DNA of 64,000 nt, taken from Plasmopara viticola (lineage: Eukaryota; Oomycota; Peronosporomycetes; Peronosporales; Peronosporaceae). Of the stretch, positions 47,860-60,399 are shown in pieces. Position numbers and translations under genes: made by a program. Location of the stretch: contig MBPM02000022.1 in assembly GCA_001695595.3 (NCBI GenBank), positions 558,001 through 622,000 on the forward strand, read 5' to 3'. The notes beneath the pieces are model-generated. The model was not told the origin of the DNA and did not search any database. It saw nothing but the letters and a program-made list of their open reading frames with translations. Within the stretch, counting starts at the first letter, position 1, and the number at the start of each line of letters is the position of its first letter.

Positions 47860-50800
47860 GTGTGCGAGAGATCAGGACACTTTTCGATGCGTGCACCACT
47901 GTAAATGGACAAATGATGTGCCTGATCCCGTGTCTAGAGACGAGATCTCGTGTCTTGTGCAGATGTACAGTGAGCTGCTCGAGGGAAAGCATCCAGCACC
48001 AGTCTCTTGCAACATTATGTGAGATGTACTTAATTGAAAGGTTACGGAGAAAAATGTGAACGGCTATCAAATCCGCAGGTTTGACAAAACGCGTAGCAAT
48101 TATTTTAAATATCTATAATCTTTGGGCTAGAGAATACTCAATACAAAACGAGTCGATGTGCGATATGCAGAAACAAATCTACCCGGTTTTTGACATTACG
48201 ATTTACTGCGCATTTGTTCATTTTCAAGGTGGTATATATTGTCTTATGTAACTTACACTCTCGCTATAAAATGTCAGTCATCTGGTTCGCTAAAAGTAAA
48301 AAAAAGAGCTGTTATTTTATGTAAGGAACATTTCTACTCGAAAAGGTCTAAGGAAAATACGGTTTGCAAATTCTGTTGCCGAATTCCAAGTGACCTGACG
48401 TGCTGTGCCAAGGAAGACTCACCCTCCAAGAGTGCGCGATGCTGGAAATTGCGTCTTCTGATTTCTTGAAAGGCGACGGCTCGTCTTGATTTAGCGACAA
48501 TCCAGTAACACTTTTTCTGGCATAGAGCAGTTTTATTTTTTACAGACCAAAGCGATTGATATTAAAGTCGCTCCATATACATACAGATACTAATCGCACG
48601 CCTTCTAAGAGTATAATATTACGAACTCTTCAAATACTAATAGCAGACGGGCTTTCGCAGCTGCAATGAAATGTTATTTATCCTATAAGTACCAGGACAC
48701 TGCTGTATACGCTCATATTTCAGCGTCTGGGTCACAAAAAAGTCGACTAGTATGTTATCGCCAGATGCTCAAAAGGGGAAGATCAGATGCTGTCTATAAC
48801 CGATTTTTTTTAGTAAAACCGAAGCTTACTCGCTTGAAAATGACCGCTAAATCTATTATATTAGCTTGATTGGGAGTATGAAGCCACTTGAACAACCAAA
48901 GTGGTTCAACAAACCGAAAAATTATTACGAATTTAAGCGATATATGTGTGGCTCACCACGATATTCTAGGGTGTTTTCAGAGGGCGATTGCTCTTTGATC
49001 AGTATAAATATCAAAGCTATTAATATTATGCACTTAACCTCAATTACAAATTCATAAAAAAATAACCTCTACAAACCGCTCTAGGAAAGTACTATAGCAG
49101 ACAGGCGTTGGCACGTGGACTTTGAGTTACGTCGCAGCTGCGACGGCATCACTCGTAATTGGAACACTGCTCCACTTCTGAATTGCATTAACATCAGATG
49201 GTAGACCAGATGCTGTCAATTACCTGGTCTTTTTATAAAAATCGAGCCTTCATGATTTGCCATCTCCAAACGACAATTGAGCCCAACGACTTGATCGTAG
49301 CCTCTATGTAGATGTATAGAAGCGCTTAGATTCGACGAATTGAGCAAAATACTGGTGGTCACTCGGTCTTGACACTGAGGATCGAAGAGGACGGCGGGTT
49401 GGACTTTATCGGGCAGTCAATAACAGCCCTGGTATTTTTTCGGTATTTGGCGCCTAAACAAGTCATCAACACCTGTACATTTTCCTCTGACTCTCTGTCG
49501 AAATTGCTGCTACAGTAGGGTATGTCATTTAAAATGGAAAGGCGTCCTTATTTAAATAAGCATTATATAACTGTCACGCTCTAGCTGCCTATCGAGAGTC
49601 GTGTCAGTAAACATAACACAAATACTACTACCGTATGATATGTATGATAGGAAGGCTTTTGTCTACGGGCTTCATCGTCAGCTATCCCTACATTGCGTGA
49701 CGATAAAGTGGCTCACTAGTACAAACATGAAGCAGTTTGTTGCTTTGCTGGGACAAAAAGGATTCTCGTTGCGAGATTTGTGCGGAGTTTAGAAAAAGCC
49801 GCAAACCTGCAGTAACCTTTATTTATATGCGTATCGATAATAACGCACTCATTTTTCGTGAGAAAATTACATTTGTCCGTCACTGATTGAAGTGTAGCTT
49901 CATCCTATAAATTTATATATCTTTAAACTTGTAAACAGATGTCTCATATATAGAAAAAGTCCTACAGGATTCGTATTGGCTAAGGAAGGCATGACATGCT
50001 GCGACCAATAGGTAAGTACTTTTTATCTCCATCATCGTATCTCAAATTTGTCGGGACAATAGTTTGTACAGATCGTAAAATAAGCGGAGCGCAAGTCATT
50101 CGGCGTAAATGGTTTGGCGGGATCCATCTCATCGAGTTTGCCGACGCTACACACGACTTTTACGTTTCTGCGTGTACTCCATTTGGCCTGCCACACATTT
50201 GTCGATGGCTCAAAGAATACTAAGCCGCCAAAATGTCTCATGGGGCGACGATGGTGTCCAGACCTTTACTATGGACCTGAAGTTCCTCCGGCCGTTCCGT
50301 ACCTGACGACTTCCGGACACTTGTGTTTGACATTGAAATTTTTCGGCCGTGGGATATGGCACGAAGGCAACTCGACTACAAGGCGATATCGATATGGCAA
50401 GGCATTGAGTACGTGTTGTGTGTGAAATTGACCCCGACTTTGCGAATGTCGAATCTGTACGATGCTCGCTCGTGCAGCTGATTTCGCTTCTAATCATCGC
50501 TCCAAGTACCGTGATGCAGTTGAACGGACGCCGAGTACTCGGTAGTTTGCCAGGAATGACGCTCTCGGTAGGTTTTCCTGCATCTCTGCTGGTAAAATTG
50601 TACCTTACGTCGATCTGGGCGAAAATCAGACGCCCGAAAAAAAATTTCGCAGCAACTACCGACCATCATAATGACCCTATAATGGTAGTGCAAACAAATA
50701 CTGACCAACGATACTATCATTATTCAATGATGTGCCAAGTGATGAAGGTAAGAAGCTTATTTGTGACTTTCTTTCCTCCCTTCACTTGTTATAATGTTTT

Positions 50801-51980
50801 GAATAAGAATTTAGACTAAATCTAGACACACAACCGTAGATTAAATTTTCCCTGCTATCGTCAAGCTGGATCACGTGGACACTTTCCGTTGGTGTAAGCA
50901 TTAAAGAAACGACTAGCGGATTTAAAAGATTGCCTAATCACACTATATTACAAGTTTGCACTGGGGACTGAGATTGATAATATATATCATGACGGTGCAT
51001 CAGTATCGCTTTTGCATCACGTCAAAGAAGAATTGGTCGTAGCAACTGTGTGTCCTAATTGTGTCCGATCGCAAATGGGTCAGTTCGATGATACGGAACG
51101 TTTTTTTGAACTAATGGGTTACTAGAAAACAAACACTTCGATTGATTAAATTAAACACTTGTCGAATGTTGATATTTCGATTTTGGCGGGAGAAGTAACT
51201 TTACTGATGCATCTAGAGTGCTTTTTGGCTCAACCATCTCTTAAAACATGTCGACGTAGTAAATTCGGCTCTTGTTCGTCTTTATACTCGTGGGTCCATT
51301 ACGTGGTGCAAAGCCGGCATTGAATTGATGATGATGGTGATAGACCCTCTTGTGTATTTCTTAGTTACCCTGTACAAATCGTTCTGTCGAGATGTGGCTG
51401 GTCGGGTAAGAAGTAAAACCCGAAGTGAGCAGATTAAAAAGCTTGAAATCTGTCCTTCACAATTCCCTAACTATCTCCTGCTGTCCTCCTTGTTGTTTTC
51501 TTCTGCGTGCTTATGCAAGCATCACCAGCTTTGCTTCTGAAAGACTCGATCAAGTTAGCCAATCTCGAAACGGTTTGAGGAGAAACGAACCAAACATCTA
51601 GCTGAACCGTGCAAGAACGGTGTACTTGATGACTTCCACTCCCCGTTATTGCGCGTTGACAGTCTTTATGACATCGTTTCAGTCGCGCAGAAACTTGAGC
51701 GTCTTGTTCGTCGTCAGTGTGTCCGCCAACTGGTTCCTTTTGTCGATGTACCCAATCTTGACCGTTCCACGCTCCGGAGCATGGTTATAAATCTATAAAT
51801 CAGTTTATTTAAACTGTGGATTTCTGAGTCAACTGTAGCAAAAAATGGTATTTTGGGTAGGTGATCAATGGTGAATGAAATCGGCAAAAGCGAAACGAGT
51901 TTTCGGAACCAGCGTTCGCTACGTTGATGGGGATATCAGGGATCTCCTCCTACAAGTTGTGCAGAAATCGGAGCAGGTTT
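47860..51980. other. Gene-poor region with degraded repeats
   Basis: There are no intact genes. Two diverged copies of one sequence lie at about 48640-48830 and 49096-49250; both contain TAGCAGAC and CAGATGCTGTC blocks in the same order. Bases about 50100-50820 hold broken plus-strand frames (for example WFGGIHLIEFADATHDFYVS and IEYVLCVKLTP) that look like a dead transposase. Bases 50698-50780 are shared with the loop of the fold-back element at 56.3 kb. Confidence 0.4.
50000..50820 (+). mobile_element. Decayed transposase-like frames, family uncertain
   Basis: Plus-strand segments in different frames read like one protein after correcting several indels: FADATHDFYVSACTPFGLPH, then FRPWDMARRQLDYKAISIW and IEYVLCVKLTPTLRMSNLYD. 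The layout recalls PiggyBac- or Mutator-type transposases, but no catalytic motif is visible, so I do not assign a family. Stops between segments show that it is dead. Confidence 0.3.
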
Positions 51981-52016
51981 CGTGGAGATATGCGACCTCG
52001 AAGAGGCCATACGAAC

Positions 52017-55000
52017 CTATGATTGACATGCCTGCCAGTTAAAAGATATCATTTTTTCGAAAGTCACCGTTAATTTATGCAACATTTGTTTATGACACGT
52101 ATTATACTGCCTACGAGTCTGCTTCCGTCGATTCTTATGACTGCTGAACTTTGCCTTGAGCTGACTGTCTGATAGCTTACCCTCACTGGTTAAATCACGG
52201 TCGAGCAACGATCCAAAGAACGCATCTGCAGCTCTAAAACGCACTTATTTCTGCTCACTTGATGAACTAGGCACAATCGAAGTCGGAGCGCGTGGCTTGA
52301 CACTCATCCGAAACTTTGCGATTTCTTGTCGGATTTCGTTCTCGCTGGGGAGATCATATCGGTCTGAATAATGTTGCTGCAGTATCTTAAGCATTCCTCC
52401 AGGCCCAAGCTTATCTGACTGTCGCCATTTTCCTTGGAGAAATAGCTCGTACAGTTCTACGCGAAACTTAGCTGCATATCGCCTCCCATACATGGACCCT
52501 TTCTTCATTCGCATACCTCAGCCCGATTTGAACCTATGCGAGATAATATTGTCACCGATTGCATCCGTCACGAGTGATACAGTTCTTGAATTACGCATAG
52601 TAAGATCACTGATCCGCTGCATCTCGAGTGTACGCAAAACAGCATACGAGACAGCGTCCCGAGCAGATAGGTCGGCATCGGACGAGCCGATCGTTGTTGA
52701 CGCCTCTGAAGTACGATTCCATCGCCGAGTCCGCTGGCGAATCTGCCCATGAGTTGCTATCTTCACGCCTGTAAGTGGCCCGAAGTAGACTGCTGGATCG
52801 ATGACATTGTGTGTCGTCGCAGGCAATTCCTTAATGTCTATATCTCCTTCTTCGATCCTCTCCCCTACGTCAATCATAATCTCGAGATACTCATCGACAT
52901 CATCAGGGTTGATGTCATCGTAATCGTTGGGGGCTCGATAGTCTTCTTCAAGTGGGATGGCGTCGCTGGTGCAATCTGATTGCGAGGCGAGCTTCTGATC
53001 GCTTCCATTTAAGACTACACTGACCGATTGCTCACTTGGCGTGATGAGCAGCGTCTGCCCATTTTCGATGCCCGAATACTCGTACACCGTCATCGTGAAA
53101 GGAGGGCATACAGCGTACCCATCCGTGGCTGAGCCTAACAGCTCGCCATGCAGAAGATCGAACTAAATGTCGTTCGCGCGCTTTACATATCGCCGCACAG
53201 CCTTCTCGATCACTTCCACTGCCTTCACCAGCTTCTGGAGAGCAACTCGATCATGCGTGACCAACTCAACGACACAGTTGCGTAGCCCGCCTCGGCTCGT
53301 TAGACCCACGACGGCTTGCGTTGGTGTTTTGCAGTCGTTTCCTTCTCCCACACGTCCGCGTGGGCAAATTGCGCATCCAAGATGCTTTTGCCCTCTATGT
53401 GTTTCGGTGGGCACGAAGCGAGATTCTTGAATCCCGTGAATGGCCGACACCAGCGGAAGCAGGAGTAGGATAAACGTGTTTTGGTAGGAAGTAGCATTGT
53501 CGGACTAAAACAAGATCCTCTTGATGTGCAGCAAGTCCACCTTCAGACGCATCATGATCGCTTCTATCACAAACGCCACAGCTTGTCTTGCTTTGTGTCA
53601 GCCATCGACATGTGAACCTAGTACAGCCGTTGGTGGACCGCGGTCTGACTCTTAGGATCCAATACGAAGTATTATACGAGGGTTCCATGCCAACTCACAC
53701 CCCTCTTGCCATAATGATCCACCGTCTTCTCACGATGATACAGAGGCTCCAGCTTCATTTTAAAGTCCACAATGATCAGCGCTTCGTCTGGTGACTCTTG
53801 CTGGGTACACTGTTCCTGCAACAATGTGTGCGATGGCCTGTTGCTGATTTACAACGCGAAGGCGATGCCCGAGAAACAACTTGGACTTCTGTGCGCAGTC
53901 GTCGATCACGGTGAACACCGACGAGCGAACGGCAGCAGCCACGAGATGCGACTTCAACCGTGTGTAGAATTGAAGGACGTGCCAACCACTGCGCTATTTC
54001 GACGGCGCAGTTTGTGATGACAATCCGTCCTTGAGTTGGTCGAAGATGAATCTGACTGATTTCAAAGGCTTTATTTCGCGCAGATGTCGGTCGTTCTGTG
54101 CTTGGCAGTGGCGAAGAGACCAAATTTGATATCATGATGCGCACATCGTCATTCTGCAGTCTTGATGCGTGCGTCGAAGCCGTACTTTAGATAAGCTTGG
54201 ACTCCATCTCAACGAGAAGTTTCTCCTTCACTGAAGGATCAGTTGTCGTTCGCTCAACCATTTACTTGAGAACGTCAAACTGGTCATTTATTAGAAACCC
54301 AACGACGTAATCGACGGCTCTTCGCTCGTGAGCGTCACCAGCAGTCACAGCACTGGCGATGCGATAAAATGTAGAGACCGAGACAGTTCCATCTTTGGGA
54401 TGGCTCGTCAACGACTCGTGTTAATAAGATTCGAACAACGATGCTCGATTGCGTCTGCGCATGATAGCAAGTAGAACCACTACCACGCCATTTACTCAAA
54501 CTTTCTTCACACCCCACGAAAGAAACGACCATTTAACCGGGCAGAATATGGAGGCGAGTACTGCATCGACGATGCTTGAAGGAAGGCGCTGGACGGTCCG
54601 AGGTATTCGGTCAAGACTAAGGCCACTGGTGAGCTTCTTGAGATTTTGTCGAGCTCTTGAAAGCGACCCTGAGGCCAACGTCAGTACTGGCACAATCTCA
54701 CGAAGCTGAAGAATCGTATCGCGTGGAGCACAGGAAAGACACGCCCGTAAGACTCGCTTCTCCGTGGATCCTTTCTTGGCCATTCACCGCGCAATTGTCT
54801 CGAAAAGTGTGACCTGGGCATCGCCCTCAGGGTCCCGCAAGCCACCACCGGGAGACGTGATCCGCTCCCATAATGCACCTCCTGCTTTCTCCTTGCCCCC
54901 ACACAGCGCCACGCAGATTTCTTTTGCAGCGCGAGCTGCGGTCTTGATGACGAATCGCTTGGACGTGTCAAGCTCACCGATCCAAGACGATGGATCCTCG

Positions 55001-55341
55001 CGAGTCTCAGCTGTGGCTGCGTGCCCATACTAGGATTCGATGGCTTCTGGAGAATAAGTGAGAGGCCTCAAAACATTGCCAGGTTTTTCGAGAGACGTGA
55101 ATATGGGTGTGGGCTCAGGAAGCGGTACCGGTAAGGAGTACTCTCCTTTCTGGGCAGAGATTGGCTTGAACTTGAGTGGTGACTTAAAGAGATCGCCATC
55201 CACGTAGTCGACACACGAGCGTCTTGGGCGCTTGCTCTCGGGGACATTCTTCGAAGGGCCGTGTTGGCCTCTCTTCCGCGTCATCTTGACAGCTACAGGG
55301 ACGCTGTCGTGGTTGCATCCGCAGCGCTTGACACGAAGCAC
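52017..55341 (-). mobile_element. Decayed DDE-type DNA transposon
   Basis: A minus-strand reading frame about 1000 codons long can be followed through stops and frameshifts. Its N-terminus is basic (MTRKRGQHGPSKNVPESKRP). A helical region follows (ETIARWMAKKGSTEKRVLRA). The catalytic part carries FTVIDDCAQKSKLFLGHRL, IIVDFKMKLEP and HYGKRGVSWHG, then an Asp-Asn-rich strand (DNATSYQNTFI) and TETHRGQK, with GNDCKTPTQAV further on. These are plausible D, D and E positions. The C-terminal end has an acidic run and a separate domain (YGRRYAAKFRVELYELF, PSENEIRQEIAKF). Stops at 55030 and elsewhere and frame changes near 53.5 and 54.1 kb show it is inactive. No terminal inverted repeats were found. 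Confidence 0.6.
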
Positions 55342-55349
55342 CGCTCATT

Positions 55350-56140
55350 CTTGTGAGTACAGCTGGGCGGCGCCATCGCGCTGAGCGGCTTGTCCGCTGT
55401 TGCTGAGTTGGAAGAGGAAGTGCGGCGCGCACGCGATATGGGTCAATTTAAATGGCAAATCTCCAGCGCGAAGCCACAACCCGAACCCTTATATGAAATA
55501 TGCCGGTTTCTTTAGACGTTTCATGTTGATGAGGCATGTCATCGAGCACCCAGATGTCGCTCCATACAAAAGCAGATTGCGAAATGTAGAACATGCTTTA
55601 GACTCATGAAACGCAGCCGTATCCAGTGGTGCATCAATGTGGCGGTTCTAGGCTTTTGCCGATTTCACGAATCGGTGACTACCCCCCGTTTTTGGTACAG
55701 TTGCCTCAAAAATTTAATTTTTAAAAATAGTAGATATAATGTGGGAGGTTAATTTTTGTATGTCGTCCCTAAGGTTCAACAGCAAATTTTCTATTTTAAG
55801 TCAAAAATAATACAAACTTACTCATAATAATGTTTATTAATGCCCGAATGACTAATCAGTTCAAAATCAAGAATTGATGTTAGAAAATAAAAAAGAGAGT
55901 CATCATGATTCTTTAACCATGAAAAATGCTATATGGGCTTTATTTTTCGTAGGTTTTCTAGATGGCGGTTTTTGGCAATATAATGCGGGTTTTTCAATTG
56001 TACAACCTTGTAATGTATGTAATGTATTACGTTATCGCGTTGCCAATTTATGCACGTGCTAGGCTCAGTCTGGCTAGTCCACGGCATAGAGTGGTGTCCG
56101 CATACGTCGGGTCTCGTTCGGCGGGCAGTGCAGCCAGCAC
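55350..56140. other. AT-rich spacer between two mobile elements
   Basis: Only short frames are present, and much of the stretch is poly-A/T rich. The last hundred bases (about 56040-56142) continue the sequence type of the fold-back left arm but have no partner on the right side. They probably belong to the same repeat family. Confidence 0.35.
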
Positions 56141-56142
56141 CG

Positions 56143-56607
56143 AGGTCGTGAGGGTCTTCCATTATACTGCTTAGCTCTGACTTGGTAAGAGCCCAGGTGG
56201 CGCCCGGTGCTGGAGACTGTCGCGTCGAGGGTGAGACTCGTTAGAGACCTGCAGATGCCCGAGAGCACCTGCCCGAAGCGCGCGAGCATTTAGCCCCCGC
56301 GCTTGGAAGGAGGGCGTCACCCCAACCTTTTCCCTGCTTGACCAACGATACTATTTATTTAACACTATTCAATGTGGTGCCAAGTGATAAAGGTATAAGA
56401 ACTTATTTGGGACTTTCTTTTTGGGTAAAGGTTGGAGTGACGCCCTCCTTCCAAGCGCGGCTAAATGCTCGCGCGCTTCGGGCAGATGCTCTCGGGCATC
56501 TGCAGGTCTCTAACGAGTCTCAACCTCGACGCGACGGTAGCACCGGGCGCCATCTGGGCTCTTACCAAGTCAGAGCTGAACAAAATAATGGAAGACCCTC
56601 ACAACCT
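56143..56607. mobile_element. Fold-back (inverted-repeat) element
   Basis: A left arm (56143-56332) and a right arm (56427-56607) are near-perfect reverse complements over roughly 180-190 bases. Examples are GGTCGTGAGGGTCTTCCATTA against its complement at 56587-56606, and AGGAGGGCGTCACCCCAACC against 56430-56449. The arms are GC-rich, unlike their surroundings. The 94-base loop is AT-rich and resembles bases 50698-50780. The structure could be a fold-back transposon or two inverted solo terminal repeats flanking captured DNA. Confidence 0.8.
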
Positions 56608-56899
56608 TGGAATCTATTAAATCATTGGGACATTATCGAAGGATTTACGTGCTACGGATCATAAAAGTATATCAGTTACCGATATAACCATGCAAACAAA
56701 AGTAAAAAAAGGCCAAATGAAATTACAAAATGCCATGGACTTGGATCTAGTGTGGTTTTGAGTGTTTCGAGTGAGCGTTTTGAGTTAGAGCGATAGCGCC
56801 CTGGTCAATCGTGTAGTGTTCCGTTAAAGCGTGCATATGTCTGTTAGCATCGCACGCATCCAAAGTTTTCAGAATGCATAGACTCAAGCCATGAACTCA

Positions 56900-59800
56900 G
56901 CTTTCGCTGGGTCAAGGGCAACTATTCTCCAAAAATTGGACTTGAATACCACGAGGGCTCTCCCGATCATTACAATGACACCCAAGACGGAATGCTATCA
57001 TGCAGGTCCGTACCCCAATAGGCGTCCGAGTATGCTTCGAGCGTGACCGTGCCCGTGCCACCTTAGTACAGATTCCATGCTGGCGCGTCAGATTGAGATA
57101 AAGTAGCAGACGCACTACAGCCTTTCAGTTCTGCTCGAAAATGCGTATTTTGATATGGCGAGAGTTGCGTTACCACAAACGCGATGTCCGGACCGGTGCA
57201 TGTCGGTATTTGTAGCAGGCAGCCGATCAGGGGACGATACGGATTCGACTACATCGTGATCCGTATTCGTCCGTTTCTGGTCACTGGGTCTCCAACAACT
57301 TGAGCCCAGTTACACGCGGATTGTCCACAGGTATATCGTTTCCTTGACCAAAGGGTTCCGCTACGTCACAGATGTACCGTGTCTGCTTGATCATGAGCAT
57401 TGTGGCCGTCATATTGTGATCGATTTTCATTTCAGGCTGAAATATATCGGCCCTAGCTCCTTCATATTTAGGCGATCTTCAGCACCTCCTTCACGGCCTG
57501 GTAATCCTCGCTTGTCTTCTCCGCGATAATGATGTCGTCGACACGAACATAAATCCGATCTTTGAACGCGTGAAATAGACGCACTGGTCTGCACCGCAGC
57601 TCTTGGAGCCGTTCAAGAAAATTACCCGATGAATTATCTTGTTCCAGGCACTTGACACTTGCTTCTAAGCGTCCGGCACTCTAAACGGTTAGCATATTCG
57701 GTGCCGAAGGGTAGACACGGTCATTTAGCTCATTATTGAGGAACACTGTGTCTGCGTCCATCGCGGACCGAGAGTACGACCCAGACTGAGTTTATATTTT
57801 CCACCGGAGAAAATGTTTCGAAGAAGTTGATGCCGAACTTCTTCCTAGATCCTTTGGCCACCAACCATGCCTTGTAGCAAACCTCGCAGTCGTACTGGTC
57901 ACGTGTCTTGGCAAATATCCAGCTGCACCCTAAGGTACGGTCGGCCGTTTCTCGTGGCGTGAGAGTCCATTACCGCTTCAATCCTGACGGAGCGACTCCG
58001 TGTCCATAGCCTCGCGCCATTGCACAGCTCGTCATACGCCATCGCCTGAGAGTACGTCGTCGGTATGTCTATTGTATCATCAATACTGACAGCGTACGCG
58101 GAAACACCTCCAGGGAAGCCCGTCTTCATCGATCGTGGTACGCTTTTGAGGGTGTTGTCCATCACCGTATTTTTACTTTTGTTCCTCATCATTTATCTAT
58201 CTTCAAGGAGGAGCACTGGATCACGGGCACGCTTGGAACGGTCGATGGGAGGATAGCACTACTAAATCTTTCTTAAATGCAGTTGGTGATGCACGGTACG
58301 GCTTCAGTTTCAGTCAAGTGGAAATGGATTGATCTTCTAGTAGTAGTAGTGGTGGATCTGGGTATTATTCTGGCGCGACGTTTTCCATGTTCATGTCCGG
58401 CGAGTCGTTCTCGACACCTTTCATAGGTTCTTTGCTTTTAGCTGGCGGTTCACCGACTTAGGCATGACTGCTAATAACGTCCTCAACAACGTGAATGACC
58501 GTTCCGCTCCGTGTTAGATTGTGTCCACCTCACGCGCATCCAATCTGGCAGAGCGCATCATTTTTACCTTGGAAACGTCCAAGTCACATACACGACATTC
58601 CTTGACGTTTCCAGCGTACCCGAGGAGTATGCACCGAATTCCAGCTTGACCCTCTTTGCCTTCGTACCAACGAAACCAAAATACACTCAGGTGTTCCAGC
58701 GTAGATTCACTTTTTGACTCAGCTTGTACGATACCACGCTAGGCGCTGCGTATTGTGATGAGAAGCATTTGGGTACTACAATACGACCCACAATGAGCTG
58801 ATCAAGCAGAACAAGGTTGCAAGGCTTTAAATAGAGCAGTATGCGCTATGTTACGCTTAAAACACGTGTCTGCACGTCCAGGAAGCTTAAGGCTGATGCG
58901 GTACTCACCGCTCCAGCTCACTATTCCGTTGTGACACTCTTGCGATGCAACATACTTCGTGATGCTAGAATTCACCCCTTCTGCTACTCTGTTTTGCTGA
59001 GGGCTATACGGCACGGTACGTTGACGTATGACTATACAAATCTCCGCCCCCTCCTTGTTCGCAATTACCGTTCGTTGTCGGACCTAAGGCACATGAGGCG
59101 CTCCCTTCCCTGCTTCTCGTGGAACCCCATGAATTCCTTAATCTTGGTAGCCACCTCTTTTTCTTTTTAAAAAAAAGGGCCACCCGACACCACGAGTAAT
59201 GATCTACAAAATTCAGGATTTAACTTTTATGACGTCTTCTTTGACCCTATCATTTTTGTGTGGACCAATTCCAAAACGCGAGACATCTTTGATCTGGAAC
59301 GGCTTGGAATTGCTGGCACCATTTGCTTCTCCTTCGTATAGCCACCACAAAAAGTCTGAAATACTTTTCTCGCGGCTAAAATACCGTTCGTGGAGCGATG
59401 TGTCGTGGCCAAAGCATCTGTGTTACGATGCCCCGGGTGAGCGTGCCACACGTCCCACTGGTTGTAAACGTACTGGATGAACTGTACTTCGCCCCGATCG
59501 CAATCCTAAACGTACGACTTTTTGCCAGCACAATAGCGCTCGTGTTTACCCAGATGACGCATGAGCAAAAAAAAAGTCTGAAATGCTTTTCTCGCGGCTA
59601 AAATACCGTTCGCGGAGCGACGTGTCGTGGCCAAAGCATCAGTGTTAAGGACCCCCGGGTGAGCGTGCCACACGTCCCACTGATTGTCAACGCACTGGAT
59701 GAACTGTACTTCGCCCCGATCGTGCTCGTGTTTCCCCAGATGACGCATGAGTAACGCTGAAGTTCTACATTTAGAGCGCGTTCCGCTAGCTTTCTCACTG

Positions 59801-60340
59801 ACAGCAGCCTTCTGCCGAGACCGGGGATGTACGTCCACCATCTTGATACGCTTCCAGTTCATGTCTTACATACGTGTCGTTCCTTGATCTGCTACCACCA
59901 GTTTCTTGCCGTGGTCTTAATGCCAGCGTCCGAAATCTCGTATTGAAAATGGTTTAAAGTCATGTGGGCTGTTGCATTACCGTCTATCAGACACCCGTCA
60001 AGGCATTCTGATTCACTGCAAAATCCGCGTTGTCGTCGTGCCGGACAGTGCCGCTTTATGTGCTCGAATCAATTCCACATTAAGTGCTTGCCTCGTAGGT
60101 GACCAACACTATTATTTAAGCCATTTCACTTGTGACCGTTTCCCTCGACGCCTTTAAACTGCCCACCGTTAATCTTGAAGCGCGTTCCGTGGTCGTATCC
60201 TGCTTTTCCATGCGCTTTTACATCTTGAGCGACTTCTCCTTGACCACTTTTTGTGCTGCTGGTAGTAAAGCCACAAGACTCGATACAACCAAAATGTGAA
60301 TTTTGTGTAGATTTCTTTTCGTGACACACGCGTATTGGCA
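56900..60340 (-). mobile_element. Decayed Ty1/Copia-type retrotransposon
   Basis: Minus-strand fragments follow Copia pol order. GAG-pre-integrase traces (WHAHPGHRNTDALATT, FCGGYTKEKQMV) lie at 59451-59227. An integrase segment (PYSPQQNRVAEGVNSS) lies at 59014-58962. The reverse-transcriptase entry (DIPTTYSQAMAYDE) is near 58080, then LNNELNDRVYPS and the catalytic IYVRVDDIII near 57550. The pre-RNase H segment (YRPLIGCLLQI, PDIAFVVTQLS) is near 57200. Many stops and frameshifts separate them, so the element is dead. Part of gag may extend to 60340 (RFKINGGQFKGVEGNG). Terminal repeats were not located. Confidence 0.75.
59349..59755. repeat. Internal tandem duplication within the Copia remnant
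   Basis: The stretch from AAAAGTCTGAAATACTTTTC at 59351 to CTTCGCCCCGATCG near 59502 is repeated at about 59573-59724. Differences are few (for example ATACTTTT against ATGCTTTT). Both copies carry the GAG-pre-integrase frame. The text between the copies (CTCGTGTTTACCCAGATGACGCATGAG) also recurs after the second copy, giving a unit of about 220 bases. Confidence 0.75.
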
Positions 60341-60399
60341 AGCTGAGGGGACCAAAGTAGGCATCATCTTAGGTTAAGATTGCTTACTAATACTTGCCT

